Of a DNA stretch of 64,000 nt, positions 52,530-62,350 are shown piece after piece. The stretch is from the NCBI GenBank assembly GCA_964389525.1, contig CAYMEX010000007.1, positions 1-64,000 on the forward strand. Direction: 5' to 3'. The DNA is from JAFLTL01 sp964389525. GTDB taxonomy: Bacteria > Bacteroidota > Bacteroidia > Bacteroidales > Muribaculaceae. The notes below the pieces were generated by a model. That model did no database searches and had not been told where the DNA came from. It saw nothing but the letters and a program-made list of their open reading frames with translations. Within the stretch, counting starts at the first letter, position 1, and every line of letters starts with the position of its first letter. The position numbers and the translations under genes are program-made.

Positions 52530-53999
52530 TCACACACTCTTTCTGCCGCGTGGGTCACACGTAAGCCCCACACCCAGTTTCTTGAAGATCTTGTGATCCA
52601 CCTCGCCAAGCATCACCGTCGAATGCACCTGGCATCCTTCGAGCTCGGGCAGAGTCGACAGCGCGCGGCGGCACTGCTCGTCGGTAGTCGACAGCACGCT
52701 CAGAGCCACCAGCACCTCATCGGTGTGCAGGCGCGGATTATGTGAGCGCAGATAATTTATTTTCGTATGCTGGATCGGCTCGATCATGTCCTGCGGTATC
52801 AGCTTCACGTCATGCCCGATACCGGCAAGATGCTTGATCGCATTGAGTATCAGTGCCGCACTCGGACCAAGAAGCTCACCCTGCTCAGCCGTGATGATCG
52901 TTCCGTCGGCAAGCTCGATGGCCGAACTCGGACGACCGCTTTTAGCGGCACGCTCACGGGCAGCCACGATCTGAGGCCGGTCGTTGGGCGAGATCTTCGC
53001 CTGATTCATGTTCAGCGCTATCTTGCTCACCTCACCGTCATTGCCTTTGCCGTTGGCCATCTGGTTGAGCGCAGTGTAGTAGCGCCTGATTATCTCGTTT
53101 TTAGAAGCCTCGCGGCATACCTCGTCATCATCTATGCAGAAGCCAACCATATTCACGCCCATATCGGTAGGCGATTTGTAGGGATTCTCGCCGTAGACAC
53201 CCTCAAAGAGAGCGTTTAGCACCGGGAAGATCTCGATGTCGCGGTTATAGTTGATCGCAGTCACGCCGTAAGCCTCAAGATGGAACGGATCGATCATGTT
53301 CACGTCGTTGAGGTCGGCCGTGGCAGCCTCATATGCGATGTTGACAGGATGCTTCAGCGGGAGGCTCCACACCGGGAATGTCTCGAACTTGGCATAACCG
53401 GCCTCGACGCCACGCCGGTGCTCGTTATACAGCTGGCTAAGACAGACAGCCATCTTGCCGCTTCCGGGGCCGGGAGCAGTGACAATGACAAGCGGGCGCG
53501 TAGTCACCACATAGTCATTCTTTCCGAAACCCTCGTCCGAGTCTATCAGTGCCACGTTGTTAGGATAACCCTCGATCGTGTAGTGACAGTATGTCGTGAT
53601 GCCGAGACGGCTGAGACGGCGGCGGAAAGCATCGGCGCTTGCCTGGCCGTTATAATGCGTTATCACAACCGAGTTAACCAGAAAACCGCGGGCCATAAAC
53701 TCGCCGCGAAGCCTAAGCACATCCTCGTCATATGTGATGCCGAGATCACTGCGCACCTTGTTTTTTTCGATATCGAGAGCCGAGATCACTATCACGATTT
53801 CAGCTCTGTCGGCAAGTTTGCTAAGCATGCGCAACTTGCTGTCGGGCTGAAAACCCGGCAACACACGGCTTGCATGATAGTCGTCAAACAGCTTGCCCCC
53901 CAGTTCAAGGTAAAGTTTGTCGCCGAACCGAGCTATGCGCTCAAGTATGTGTTCGGACTGAATCTTGAGATACTTCTCGTTGTTAAAACCATGTTTCAT
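52530..53999 (-). CDS. DUF1846 family protein
   Basis: 489 residues, soluble, conserved in many bacteria. Motifs: P-loop-like TAPGPGSGKMAVCLSQLYNE near 175-195, MIDPFHLEAYG, and GLTCDPRGRKSV at the C-terminus. The presence of a glycine-rich nucleotide-binding loop suggests ATP use, but no enzyme activity is established to my knowledge. Stand-alone gene, convergent with the AlbA_2 gene. Confidence 0.9.
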   Translation of the reverse strand: MKHGFNNEKYLKIQSEHILERIARFGDKLYLELGGKLFDDYHASRVLPGFQPDSKLRMLSKLADRAEIVIVISALDIEKNKVRSDLGITYDEDVLRLRGEFMARGFLVNSVVITHYNGQASADAFRRRLSRLGITTYCHYTIEGYPNNVALIDSDEGFGKNDYVVTTRPLVIVTAPGPGSGKMAVCLSQLYNEHRRGVEAGYAKFETFPVWSLPLKHPVNIAYEAATADLNDVNMIDPFHLEAYGVTAINYNRDIEIFPVLNALFEGVYGENPYKSPTDMGVNMVGFCIDDDEVCREASKNEIIRRYYTALNQMANGKGNDGEVSKIALNMNQAKISPNDRPQIVAARERAAKSGRPSSAIELADGTIITAEQGELLGPSAALILNAIKHLAGIGHDVKLIPQDMIEPIQHTKINYLRSHNPRLHTDEVLVALSVLSTTDEQCRRALSTLPELEGCQVHSTVMLGEVDHKIFKKLGVGLTCDPRGRKSV

Positions 54000-54067
54000 A
54001 ACGGGCTGTAAAAATACTCAATTATTCTTAAACACACACCCGCCACCACTCCTTTTTAACAAAAAAA

Positions 54068-55348
54068 TCACGTCGGATCCACCAGCCTGACCCTCACCTT
54101 GTCGATCCTCGCGCCCTTCATCGAAATCACCTCTATGCCGACGCAGTTCCACACGAGCTTCTCGCCGGCCTCAGGCACATGCCTCAGCACCTCGAGTATC
54201 AGGCCGCCAAGAGTCGAGTACGACGATGGCCGGTAAAGATCCTCAAGTTCAAAATAGTTTATGAAATCATATATCGGTATCTGCGCGTCAACGATCCACG
54301 ATTTACCGTCCTCCGCGCGTTCGATTCCGGGCGTCCGGCTCTGCTGAGGCATTGCCCCCACAAGCCCGTCGAGAATGTCGCTCGGAGTGATTAGACCCGA
54401 CATCGCTCCAAACTCATCGCAGACAAGTGCGAAGTTCGCCTTTCCGGCCTTCATGCGGTCAAGAGCGTCATATACACTCATCGTCTCGGGGAAATAGATC
54501 GGCTGCGACACCACGTCGCGCAACCTGAAATCCTCCGCTCCTATTTTAAGTATGAGTTGCTTCAGCGTCACTACTCCGCACACCGCGTCTCCGTTGCGGT
54601 CACAGTACACCGGATAGGCAGTATGCAGTTCTGCCGACAGACGCGCCCTCACTTCCTCGGCTGTCATATCGAGTCTGAGAGCCGAGACATCAACCTTAGG
54701 CGTCATTATCGACGACACGCGCAGATCGCCGAGCACAAGCGCGCGTTCCATAATGTCCTGTTCGACCTTTCTGACCTCGCCCGCGTCCGTGCCGTCCTGT
54801 ATCAGCGACCTTATCTCATCTTCTGTCACACTGTTCTCCTTGCTGCTTATACCCATCAGCTTGACGATCAGCGAAGTCGAGGCCGACAGCAGCCACACCG
54901 CAGGCATCGCTATCACCGACAGCACATACATAGGCCGCGACACCAGCTTGGCTACCGCATTCGCGGCGGCCAGACCTATGCGTTTGGGTACGAGCTCACC
55001 GGCGACGATCGACAGATATGTCACGACAGTGACAATAGCCACCTGGCCGACTGCATGAGCCATACGAGCCGACATGCCGAAGCCCTGGAGCAACACACCC
55101 ACATCATCGGCAAGCGCGGCACCGGAGTAAAGACCCGTGAGAATACCTATCAGCGTGATGCCAATCTGTATGGTCGACAGAAATCTGTCCGGGTCATCCG
55201 ACAGTTTCAGCGCCATTCCGGCACCGCGGCTCCCTTGCTTGGCGTCTGCCGCAAGACGCGATTTTCTGGCCGAGATCATGGCTATCTCCGACATGGAGAA
55301 AACGCCGTTTAAAATAATCAGAAATAAAATGACAATAATATCATCCAT
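54068..55348 (-). CDS. CNNM/CorC-type transporter (DUF21-CBS-CorC_HlyC, hemolysin family)
   Basis: 426 residues: four membrane segments of DUF21 (1-190, starting IVILFLIILNGVFSMSEIAM), a CBS pair (about 205-330, with RVSSIMTPKVDVSAL), and a CorC_HlyC domain (about 345-425). Described members export Mg2+ or Co2+, or affect their resistance. The gene is between the DUF1846 gene and the MATE gene; no operon partner. Confidence 0.92.
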   Translation of the reverse strand: MDDIIVILFLIILNGVFSMSEIAMISARKSRLAADAKQGSRGAGMALKLSDDPDRFLSTIQIGITLIGILTGLYSGAALADDVGVLLQGFGMSARMAHAVGQVAIVTVVTYLSIVAGELVPKRIGLAAANAVAKLVSRPMYVLSVIAMPAVWLLSASTSLIVKLMGISSKENSVTEDEIRSLIQDGTDAGEVRKVEQDIMERALVLGDLRVSSIMTPKVDVSALRLDMTAEEVRARLSAELHTAYPVYCDRNGDAVCGVVTLKQLILKIGAEDFRLRDVVSQPIYFPETMSVYDALDRMKAGKANFALVCDEFGAMSGLITPSDILDGLVGAMPQQSRTPGIERAEDGKSWIVDAQIPIYDFINYFELEDLYRPSSYSTLGGLILEVLRHVPEAGEKLVWNCVGIEVISMKGARIDKVRVRLVDPT

Positions 55349-55633
55349 AGGTCAGAACACAAGTGGCTGTCAGAGTCCGTGCCACACCCGGCATTAATGT
55401 ACATTGAAGCATAACTGTTATTCTAACGTCCGCGACACACAAAATGTTCATCACAATCTCATATTTGCCGATCTTTTGTTACAACCGCCACACAATGAGT
55501 GCCGAAGGCACTATAACAGCTATCCCGGCTATCGTAGCTACCCTCACTTCTATTGCAACCCATCCACAACCCGCAGCGCGGGCTGCACATCCCCATGCCG
55601 CAACCCGGGCTTAACATTTTGTAATAAGTTTCT
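55349..55633. other. Intergenic region with repeats, no gene
   Basis: Three degenerate 9-bp units TATAACAGC, TATCCCGGC, TATCGTAGC lie at 55512-55538. CCCGC-AGC-GCGGG forms a hairpin at 55570-55582, with a related imperfect copy CCGCAACCCGGGC about 20 bases later. No protein gene is seen. Confidence 0.5.
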
Positions 55634-55641
55634 TATCTTTG
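55634..55641 (+). promoter_or_regulatory. -7 box of the MATE gene
   Basis: TATCTTTG, 11 bases before ATG 55652. The leader is therefore very short or the real start is an internal ATG. Confidence 0.6.
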
Positions 55642-55651
55642 TCAACTGATT

Positions 55652-57067
55652 ATGGCAGATATCTCGATGATACGTGAGGGAGTGCCGATGTCATTCGCAC
55701 GACAGCTACGGCTCACCGTCTCCCTTGCCACACCCGCGATGCTCGCTCAGCTCTCGGGCATCACAATGCAGTATATCGACGCTTCGATGGTCGGCCACCT
55801 CGGTGCCGACGCCTCGGCGGCGATAGGACTCGTATCGACTACCCTCTGGCTGTTCTGGGGTATTTGCTCTGCTGTCACTACTGGTTTTTCCGTACAGGTA
55901 GCACACAGGATAGGTGCCAAAGATTTCGACTCGGCACGCGACGTCCTCCGTCAGGGACTCGTCGCTGTGATCATTTTCAGCATCGTAGTCTCAGCCACGG
56001 GCATCGCCATTTCATCGAGATTGCCTTACTGGCTCGGCGGGACAGAGGAGATATGCCGGCAGGCGTCGCTCTATTTCCTTGTTTTCGTCTCCTCACTACC
56101 GCTGCTCACCGTCAACTACCTTGCCGGAGGCATGCTGCGCTGTGTCGGCAATGTGAAAATACCGAGCATGCTCAGCATTCTGATGTGCGTGCTCGACTGC
56201 CTGTTCAACTTTCTGCTCATATTCCCGACACGCGATATCACATTTGGCGACGTCACGCTCACTATCCCCGGAGCAGGACTCGGAGTGCTTGGCGCCGCGC
56301 TCGGCACGGTGCTTGCCGAAACCGTCATAGCCATCGCCATGTTTGCCTACGTCTACTGCCGGCAGCCCGAACTGCGGCTCCGTGGCCTCCACGGCAGCTA
56401 CCGCCCCAAAGCGCTCATCATACGCAAAGCCGCCACTATATCGGCACCTATGACACTTGAGCACGCCGTGATTTGCGGCGCACAGATAGCCGTTACGACC
56501 ATCGTCGCACCGCTCGGAGTCATTGCCATTGCGGCGAACTCATTTGCCGTCACAGCCGAAAGTCTATGCTACATGCCCGGCTACGGCATAGGCGACGCAG
56601 CCACAACACTCGTCGGCCAGAGCTGCGGAGCCGGACGCCGCGACCTCGTCCGACGCTTTGCATTTATCACCGTCGGGCTTGGCATTACGGTGATGACGCT
56701 CATGGGACTTGCAATGTGGATCGCCGCACCCCTCATCATGTCCATGATGACCCCCGTAAAAGAGATCGCCGCACTCGGCACCGAGATCCTGCGCATCGAG
56801 GCATGGGCCGAGCCGATGTTTGCGGCCGCTATCGTCACCTACGGAGTCTTCATCGGTGTCGGAAGCACGACAATTCCCGCGGTTATGAATTTTGCAAGCA
56901 TATGGGCAGTGCGCCTGCCGCTTGCATGGATTCTGGCGCGCACCATCGGACTCAGAGGCGTATGGATAGCCATGTGTGTCGAGCTGATTTTCCGCGGATC
57001 GATATTTCTTCTGCGTCTGTTGCGCGGACGATGGATCCCGTTGGCACACAAAAATGGCTCTCAGTGA
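55652..57067 (+). CDS. MATE-family efflux transporter
   Basis: Multidrug/toxin extruder of 471 residues with 12 membrane segments in two halves. The family motif Q-Y-I-D-x-x-M-V-G-H appears as MQYIDASMVGHLG near 40. It uses a Na+ or H+ gradient to export cationic compounds. The substrate is unknown. The upstream ATG at 55652 gives a short extra N-terminus, and an internal ATG (55688) is possible. Confidence 0.93.
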   Translation: MADISMIREGVPMSFARQLRLTVSLATPAMLAQLSGITMQYIDASMVGHLGADASAAIGLVSTTLWLFWGICSAVTTGFSVQVAHRIGAKDFDSARDVLRQGLVAVIIFSIVVSATGIAISSRLPYWLGGTEEICRQASLYFLVFVSSLPLLTVNYLAGGMLRCVGNVKIPSMLSILMCVLDCLFNFLLIFPTRDITFGDVTLTIPGAGLGVLGAALGTVLAETVIAIAMFAYVYCRQPELRLRGLHGSYRPKALIIRKAATISAPMTLEHAVICGAQIAVTTIVAPLGVIAIAANSFAVTAESLCYMPGYGIGDAATTLVGQSCGAGRRDLVRRFAFITVGLGITVMTLMGLAMWIAAPLIMSMMTPVKEIAALGTEILRIEAWAEPMFAAAIVTYGVFIGVGSTTIPAVMNFASIWAVRLPLAWILARTIGLRGVWIAMCVELIFRGSIFLLRLLRGRWIPLAHKNGSQ

Positions 57068-57088
57068 AATATTTTGAATCACAAGCGT

Positions 57089-57096
57089 TATATTTG
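57089..57096 (+). promoter_or_regulatory. -7 box of the glucanotransferase gene
   Basis: TATATTTG, 74 bases before ATG 57171. The nearest TTTG (57073) is too close for the usual spacing. Confidence 0.55.
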
Positions 57097-57170
57097 CAGA
57101 CAGAAACATATCGGGTCACTCACGTTGCACTGCCCGACACATGCCAGTTAACCCGCATATCCTGATACCC

Positions 57171-59858
57171 ATGAAGGTAACTTTCACAATCGATTACCAC
57201 ACCAGCTGGGGTGAGGCACTCTTTATCACAGGCGATCACCAGGCTCTTGGCGCAGGCGATACTGCGAAAGCTGTCGCCATGAGTCCCGAGGGCGACTCTC
57301 GCTGGTCGGTGACAATAGACATACCGCAGGCGGCTTCCGATTTCTGCTACCGTTATTTTGTCAGACAGGAGCATGGAGGCATCGTAGCCACAGAGTGGGG
57401 AAAAACGCCTCACCTGTTCCGTCATTCATATGGCGACACACCTGTTGTCAGGCGCAATGACTTCTGGCAGGATATGCCCGCCGACAAGCCATATTACTCA
57501 TCGGTGGTAATCGACACCGTCAACCGCCGCGAGCCGCGCAAACGCATTTCGCGTCCACACAACGGCATGGTCACGATCTCCGTCGAGGCTCCGATGGTAG
57601 CCCCCGGACAGGTCGTAGCTGTCGCAGGCAGCGCGAAAGCGCTCGGCAGCTGGGATCCCGCAAAGGCACCGGTCATGAACGACTGCGACTTTCCTGTATG
57701 GAGTGTCAGCATATCAGCCGCCGACCTGCCACGATACATGGAATTCAAATTTTTCATACGCGAGAAAGACAACTCCACACCCGTGGCATGGGAGGCACGC
57801 GACAACCGCACTATCGAGATCCCGGCCGATGCACCCTCGACGCTCAACTGCTTCGGCGGCATGCGCCTCGTCAATCCTTTCCCGCCGATGCGTGCGGCTG
57901 GTGTGGCGATACCTGTCTTCTCGGTCCGCACCGACGACGACTTCGGTGTCGGCGATTTCTACGACCTCAAGAAAATGGTTGACTGGGCTGTGGCTACAGG
58001 ACAGAAATTCCTGCAGATACTCCCCATCAACGACACAACCATGACGGGCACGTGGACCGACTCCTACCCCTACAACGCCAACTCCACGTTTGCCCTGCAT
58101 CCGATGTACCTGCGCCTGCAGGAAGTCGGAGTGCTCGACTCGCCCGCCCGACGCGACCACTATGAGGCGATACGTCAGGAGCTCAACGCACTCCCCGAAG
58201 TCGACTACGAGCGCGTCAACCGCACTAAAGATGCCTACACGCGCGAAATTTTCCTTCAGAATGGAGCCAAAGTTCTGAAAAGCAAAGACTATAAGAAATT
58301 CATCGCCGACAACTCACACTGGCTGCTACCCTATGCGGCCTTCTGCGTGTTGCGCGACCGCTTCGCCACACCCAACTTCTCACAGTGGGGCGACTATTCG
58401 ATCTACGACAAAGCGAAGATTGATCAGTTCGTCAGCGAGAACAGTCGCGACATCGACTATGTCTGCTTCGTGCAGTACAACCTCGACCGTCAGATGAGGC
58501 ACGTGAGCGACTACGCACGCTCCAGAGGTGTGGCGTTCAAAGGCGACATTCCCATCGGCATATCGCGCACCAGCGTCGACGCATGGCAGTATCCGTCGTT
58601 GTTCTACATGAATACGTCGGCCGGAGCACCACCCGACGATTTCTCTGTACTCGGGCAGAACTGGGGCTTCCCCACCTACAACTGGGAGCAGATGAGCCTC
58701 GACGGATTCGCCTGGTGGAAAGCACGCTTCCGCAAGATGGCCGAATACTTCGACGCATACCGCATCGACCACGTACTCGGGTTCTTCCGCATATGGCAGA
58801 TACCGCGCGACGCCATACACGGCCTTCTCGGAGTCTTCCATCCCGCCATGCCCTTTACCCCCGACGAGATGCGTGCATCATACGACTTCTGGATCGACAC
58901 CGATCTGATGACGCGCCCATATATCATGGACTGGTGCATAAGCGACATCTTCGGCGAGTACACCGACGAGGTCAAGGCCGGCTACCTCTCCGACGCAGGC
59001 AACGGCCGATGGATGCTGCGACCCGAGTTCGACACACAGAAAAAAGTCGCCGACCACTTCGCCACACTTGAGAAGTGCGAGAAAAACGACCGTATATGCC
59101 TTGCGCTGCTCAACGCCATCGACGACGTTCTGTTCATCGAGGATCCCTACGAGAAAGGCCGCTATCACCCACGCATATCGGCGCAGTCCACATATTCCTA
59201 TCGTTCTCTCAACGACTATCAGCGCTGGTGCTACGACCGTCTCTACAACGACTTCTTCTATCATCGTCACAATGGATTCTGGCAGGAAAACGCCATGTGG
59301 AAACTGCCGCCGATCATCGACGCAACCGACATGCTCACGTGTGCCGAAGATCTTGGCATGATACCTCACTGCGTGCCTGCCGTCATGGACTCGCTGCGCA
59401 TCCTTTCGCTCGAGATACAGCGCATGCCCAAAGACCCGCACTGCGAGTTCGGCGACACACGACGCTATCCCTACCTGTCGGTGTGCACCACCTCAACCCA
59501 CGACATGAGCGGCATACGCGGATGGTGGGAGGAAAACCGCGAAAAAACCGACCACTTCTACCACGACATTCTGCATGGACAAGGCGACACGCCGTATTTC
59601 GCAGAACCGTGGATTTGCGACCGCATCGTCGACATGAACCTTAAATCCCCCTCGATGTTATGTATACTGCCGCTGCAGGACTGGATGTCGGTTTCTGCAG
59701 ACCTACGGCGTAACGATCCACGCGAGGAGCAGATCAACATTCCGGCTAACTCACGCCACTATTGGCGCTACCGCATGCACATCACCGTCGAGCAGCTGCT
59801 TGCGGCCGACGCGTTCAACCGCCGAGTGACTGAATTAATCAGTGGCTCAGGCCGATAA
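57171..59858 (+). CDS. malQ: 4-alpha-glucanotransferase with two starch-binding modules (GH77)
   Basis: Amylomaltase-type enzyme of 895 residues that transfers maltosyl units in starch/glycogen handling. Two CBM20-like modules come first (about 1-110 and 130-235). The GH77 catalytic domain holds Asp533 (RIDHVLGFF), Glu726 (CAEDLG) and Asp778 (STHDMSG). No signal peptide, so cytosolic. Start ATG 57171 (MKVTFTIDYHTSWGE) matches the first CBM; an in-frame ATG 30 bases upstream is less likely. The bigger size than MalQ is typical for the DPE2-like CBM20 class. Confidence 0.93.
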   Translation: MKVTFTIDYHTSWGEALFITGDHQALGAGDTAKAVAMSPEGDSRWSVTIDIPQAASDFCYRYFVRQEHGGIVATEWGKTPHLFRHSYGDTPVVRRNDFWQDMPADKPYYSSVVIDTVNRREPRKRISRPHNGMVTISVEAPMVAPGQVVAVAGSAKALGSWDPAKAPVMNDCDFPVWSVSISAADLPRYMEFKFFIREKDNSTPVAWEARDNRTIEIPADAPSTLNCFGGMRLVNPFPPMRAAGVAIPVFSVRTDDDFGVGDFYDLKKMVDWAVATGQKFLQILPINDTTMTGTWTDSYPYNANSTFALHPMYLRLQEVGVLDSPARRDHYEAIRQELNALPEVDYERVNRTKDAYTREIFLQNGAKVLKSKDYKKFIADNSHWLLPYAAFCVLRDRFATPNFSQWGDYSIYDKAKIDQFVSENSRDIDYVCFVQYNLDRQMRHVSDYARSRGVAFKGDIPIGISRTSVDAWQYPSLFYMNTSAGAPPDDFSVLGQNWGFPTYNWEQMSLDGFAWWKARFRKMAEYFDAYRIDHVLGFFRIWQIPRDAIHGLLGVFHPAMPFTPDEMRASYDFWIDTDLMTRPYIMDWCISDIFGEYTDEVKAGYLSDAGNGRWMLRPEFDTQKKVADHFATLEKCEKNDRICLALLNAIDDVLFIEDPYEKGRYHPRISAQSTYSYRSLNDYQRWCYDRLYNDFFYHRHNGFWQENAMWKLPPIIDATDMLTCAEDLGMIPHCVPAVMDSLRILSLEIQRMPKDPHCEFGDTRRYPYLSVCTTSTHDMSGIRGWWEENREKTDHFYHDILHGQGDTPYFAEPWICDRIVDMNLKSPSMLCILPLQDWMSVSADLRRNDPREEQINIPANSRHYWRYRMHITVEQLLAADAFNRRVTELISGSGR

Positions 59859-59876
59859 TAACCGTAACAGATAATC

Positions 59877-61529
59877 ATGAGCCTTAACAGCATAATAAGC
59901 GACTCTATCAAAACAAACTGGAATCGTCCGGCACTGACCAACATCAGTGCTCCGGGCGATTTCACTTATGCCGACGTGGCGGCACATATAGCCCGTCTGC
60001 ACGATTTCTACAAAAACACCGGCATTAAGAAAGGCGATAAGATCGCGCTATGCGCGCGCAACAGTGCGCAGTGGGCGATAGCGTTCATGTCTGTTGTCAC
60101 ATACGGAGCAGTAGCCGTACCGCTTCTCAACGAGTTCACAACCGACGACATAAACAACCTGCTGCGCCACAGCAACAGCCGAATGCTCTTCACCGACGCC
60201 GAGATATGGGAACACCTGAACAACGCCGGCAACCTCCCCGACACGGTAGAGGCTGTCATCGACACCGCTGACGACTATGCCATTATGCACGGCACAGGCA
60301 AGGTGCGCCACGCATGGCAGGAAATCGCGCCCGACTTTGCAAGACAGTATCCTGCCGGGATCAAAGCCGGTGATATCAGCTACGCCGACGACGAGCCCAT
60401 GCAGCTCGCACTCATCAACTACACATCAGGCTCGACAGGCAACCCCAAGGGAGTGATGATACCACGCAGGGCACTCGTCTCCAACCTTCAGTTTGCGTTC
60501 GACTTTATGCCATTCCTTAAAGCGGGCGACGGCATCGTCTCGATCCTCCCGATGGCCCACATGTACGGGCTCCTCGTCGAGGTGCTCTTCCCCTTTGCCG
60601 TAGGTGCGCACACACGCTTCCTCGGCAAGATCCCCTCTCCCACGGTTCTCCTGCAGGCGTTTGCCGACACACATCCCAAACTCGTCATCACCGTACCGCT
60701 CATCATCGACAAGATCATAAAGACACGCGTCTTCCCAAAGCTGAGAGAGCCCATGATGAAGGTGCTGTGGCACACACCCGTTGCCGGATCCGTCATGCGG
60801 CGCAAGATACGCCGTCAGCTTCTCGGCGTCTTCGGCGGCAACCTACATGAGATGATCATAGGCGGAGCCGCACTTGACCCCATTGTCGAGAAATTTCTCA
60901 TACGCATAAAGTTCCCGTTCACCATCGGCTACGGCATGACCGAGTGCGCACCTCTTATCGCCTACGCCCCCTGGAACAACCGCCGTCAGGGCAGCTGCGG
61001 ACGTCTGGTCGACCGCATGGAGGCACGCATAGACTCGCCCGATCCTACCGTCACCCCCGGCGAACTGCTTGTGCGCGGCGACAACGTCATGCTCGGCTAC
61101 TATAACAATGCGGAAGCGACGGCACAGACCATCGACAAAGACGGATGGATGCGCACCGGCGACATGGTCACACGCGACAAATCAGGACTTATCTACATAC
61201 GCGGACGCAACAAGACCATGATACTCGGCCCGTCGGGACAGAACATCTACCCCGAGGAAATCGAAGCCATGCTGCAGCGTCTCCCCTATGTCGAGGAATG
61301 CCTTGTCGTCGCACGCGACAACCGCCTTGTCGCGCTTGTCTACCCCGACGAGAAAAAGATCAAGGAAGAAAACATCTCTCCCGAGACGCTTGGCAAGTTA
61401 ATGGACGAGAACCTGCGTCAGCTCAACTCACAGCTGCAGGCATACAGCAAAGTCTCGCAGATCGAGTTGCGCGACACCCCGTTCGTCAAGACTCCAAAGC
61501 ACTCCATAAAGCGCTTCCTCTACTCCTGA
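59877..61529 (+). CDS. AMP-binding acyl-CoA ligase (long-chain fatty acid type)
   Basis: 550 residues. ATP-binding P-loop YTSGSTGNPKGV (about 181-192), adenylation motif GYGMTECAP, and motif TGDMVTRDKSGLIYIRGR. The C-terminal HSIKRFL carries the catalytic lysine. The enzyme activates fatty acids to acyl-CoA or acyl-AMP. It starts 18 bases after malQ, so co-transcription is possible without a metabolic link. Confidence 0.93.
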   Translation: MSLNSIISDSIKTNWNRPALTNISAPGDFTYADVAAHIARLHDFYKNTGIKKGDKIALCARNSAQWAIAFMSVVTYGAVAVPLLNEFTTDDINNLLRHSNSRMLFTDAEIWEHLNNAGNLPDTVEAVIDTADDYAIMHGTGKVRHAWQEIAPDFARQYPAGIKAGDISYADDEPMQLALINYTSGSTGNPKGVMIPRRALVSNLQFAFDFMPFLKAGDGIVSILPMAHMYGLLVEVLFPFAVGAHTRFLGKIPSPTVLLQAFADTHPKLVITVPLIIDKIIKTRVFPKLREPMMKVLWHTPVAGSVMRRKIRRQLLGVFGGNLHEMIIGGAALDPIVEKFLIRIKFPFTIGYGMTECAPLIAYAPWNNRRQGSCGRLVDRMEARIDSPDPTVTPGELLVRGDNVMLGYYNNAEATAQTIDKDGWMRTGDMVTRDKSGLIYIRGRNKTMILGPSGQNIYPEEIEAMLQRLPYVEECLVVARDNRLVALVYPDEKKIKEENISPETLGKLMDENLRQLNSQLQAYSKVSQIELRDTPFVKTPKHSIKRFLYS

Positions 61530-61563
61530 CGATCCAACGACACAATACATCAGCCTGCAAAAC

Positions 61564-61600
61564 AATGTCGCGCCCCGCTTCACAAGCCTGGCGCGACATT
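61564..61600. terminator. Bidirectional hairpin between convergent genes
   Basis: AATGTCGCGCC (61564-61574) pairs perfectly with GGCGCGACATT (61590-61600), 15-base loop. Weak T content, but position between the converging ligase and AlkD genes supports terminator function. Confidence 0.65.
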
Positions 61601-61624
61601 CCATTTCATCCGCGAGTATTTTCC

Positions 61625-62347
61625 TCACCGTTCCATATAGCGCGCACGGTCATCAGCCGGCAGCTTCTCTATAGCATAGCGAAGCATGGTGCGAGGCATC
61701 TCTTTGGCATGTCGGTCGAGAAACGCCCGCAGACGATCCTCGCCACCCCGCTTTCCCACTTCGCGGAGCATCCATCCCGAAGCCTTGTGCATCAGATCGT
61801 GGCGGTGTCCGAGAAAGCCCTCAGCCAGCCACAAAGCGTCGTCATATTCACCCGCACAGATCAGCGTCCAGCAGCTCACCATCGCCACACGCTGATGCCA
61901 CAGGCGCCCCTCCATTGCTGCAAGCTCATAGAGCAGACCACGCTCATCGCCATGCGTCACAAGATAGTCACCTAAAATCTTAGGCGCGATCACATCTACC
62001 AGATCCCAGTTATTGCCACGGTCAAGCAGACTCAGATATATGTCTACGATCTCGCGGCAGTCCCCCTTACGCCGTTTATATAACTTATAAATATCTATCA
62101 GGCAAAGGAAACCCGCCAGCCGCACTTCATGGTAGCGGCTTTCAGTCAGACTTCTTACGTCATCGATGCTCACACGCCCCCTGTATTCCCCCGCAATACG
62201 GCGGGTCACCGGCACCCTCACACCTAGAAAACAGTCACCCTCGCCATACTCCCCCGGCCCGGTCTTGAAAAAACGGCTCAGGTGCCGCGCCTGCTCCCCG
62301 TCACCCTCGGCTATTATCCTCCCGCTGAGTTCTTCCCACACCATCAT
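61625..62347 (-). CDS. DNA alkylation repair protein (AlkD-like HEAT repeats)
   Basis: 240 residues, all-helical. AlkD family features: RVPVTRRIAGEY, LFCLIDIYKLYKRR-type helix and the catalytic-site segment NNWDLVDVIAP with Trp and Asp. Base-excision glycosylase for N3- and N7-alkylpurines, with no base flipping in studied members. It ends by converging on the acyl-CoA ligase. Only 3 bases separate its start from the ClC stop on the same strand, so the two may be co-transcribed. Confidence 0.9.
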   Translation of the reverse strand: MMVWEELSGRIIAEGDGEQARHLSRFFKTGPGEYGEGDCFLGVRVPVTRRIAGEYRGRVSIDDVRSLTESRYHEVRLAGFLCLIDIYKLYKRRKGDCREIVDIYLSLLDRGNNWDLVDVIAPKILGDYLVTHGDERGLLYELAAMEGRLWHQRVAMVSCWTLICAGEYDDALWLAEGFLGHRHDLMHKASGWMLREVGKRGGEDRLRAFLDRHAKEMPRTMLRYAIEKLPADDRARYMER

Positions 62348-62350
62348 GCG

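Noticed and set aside
53280..54011. Plus-strand open frame opposite DUF1846
   Set aside because: Shadow frame produced by GC-rich codons of the true gene.
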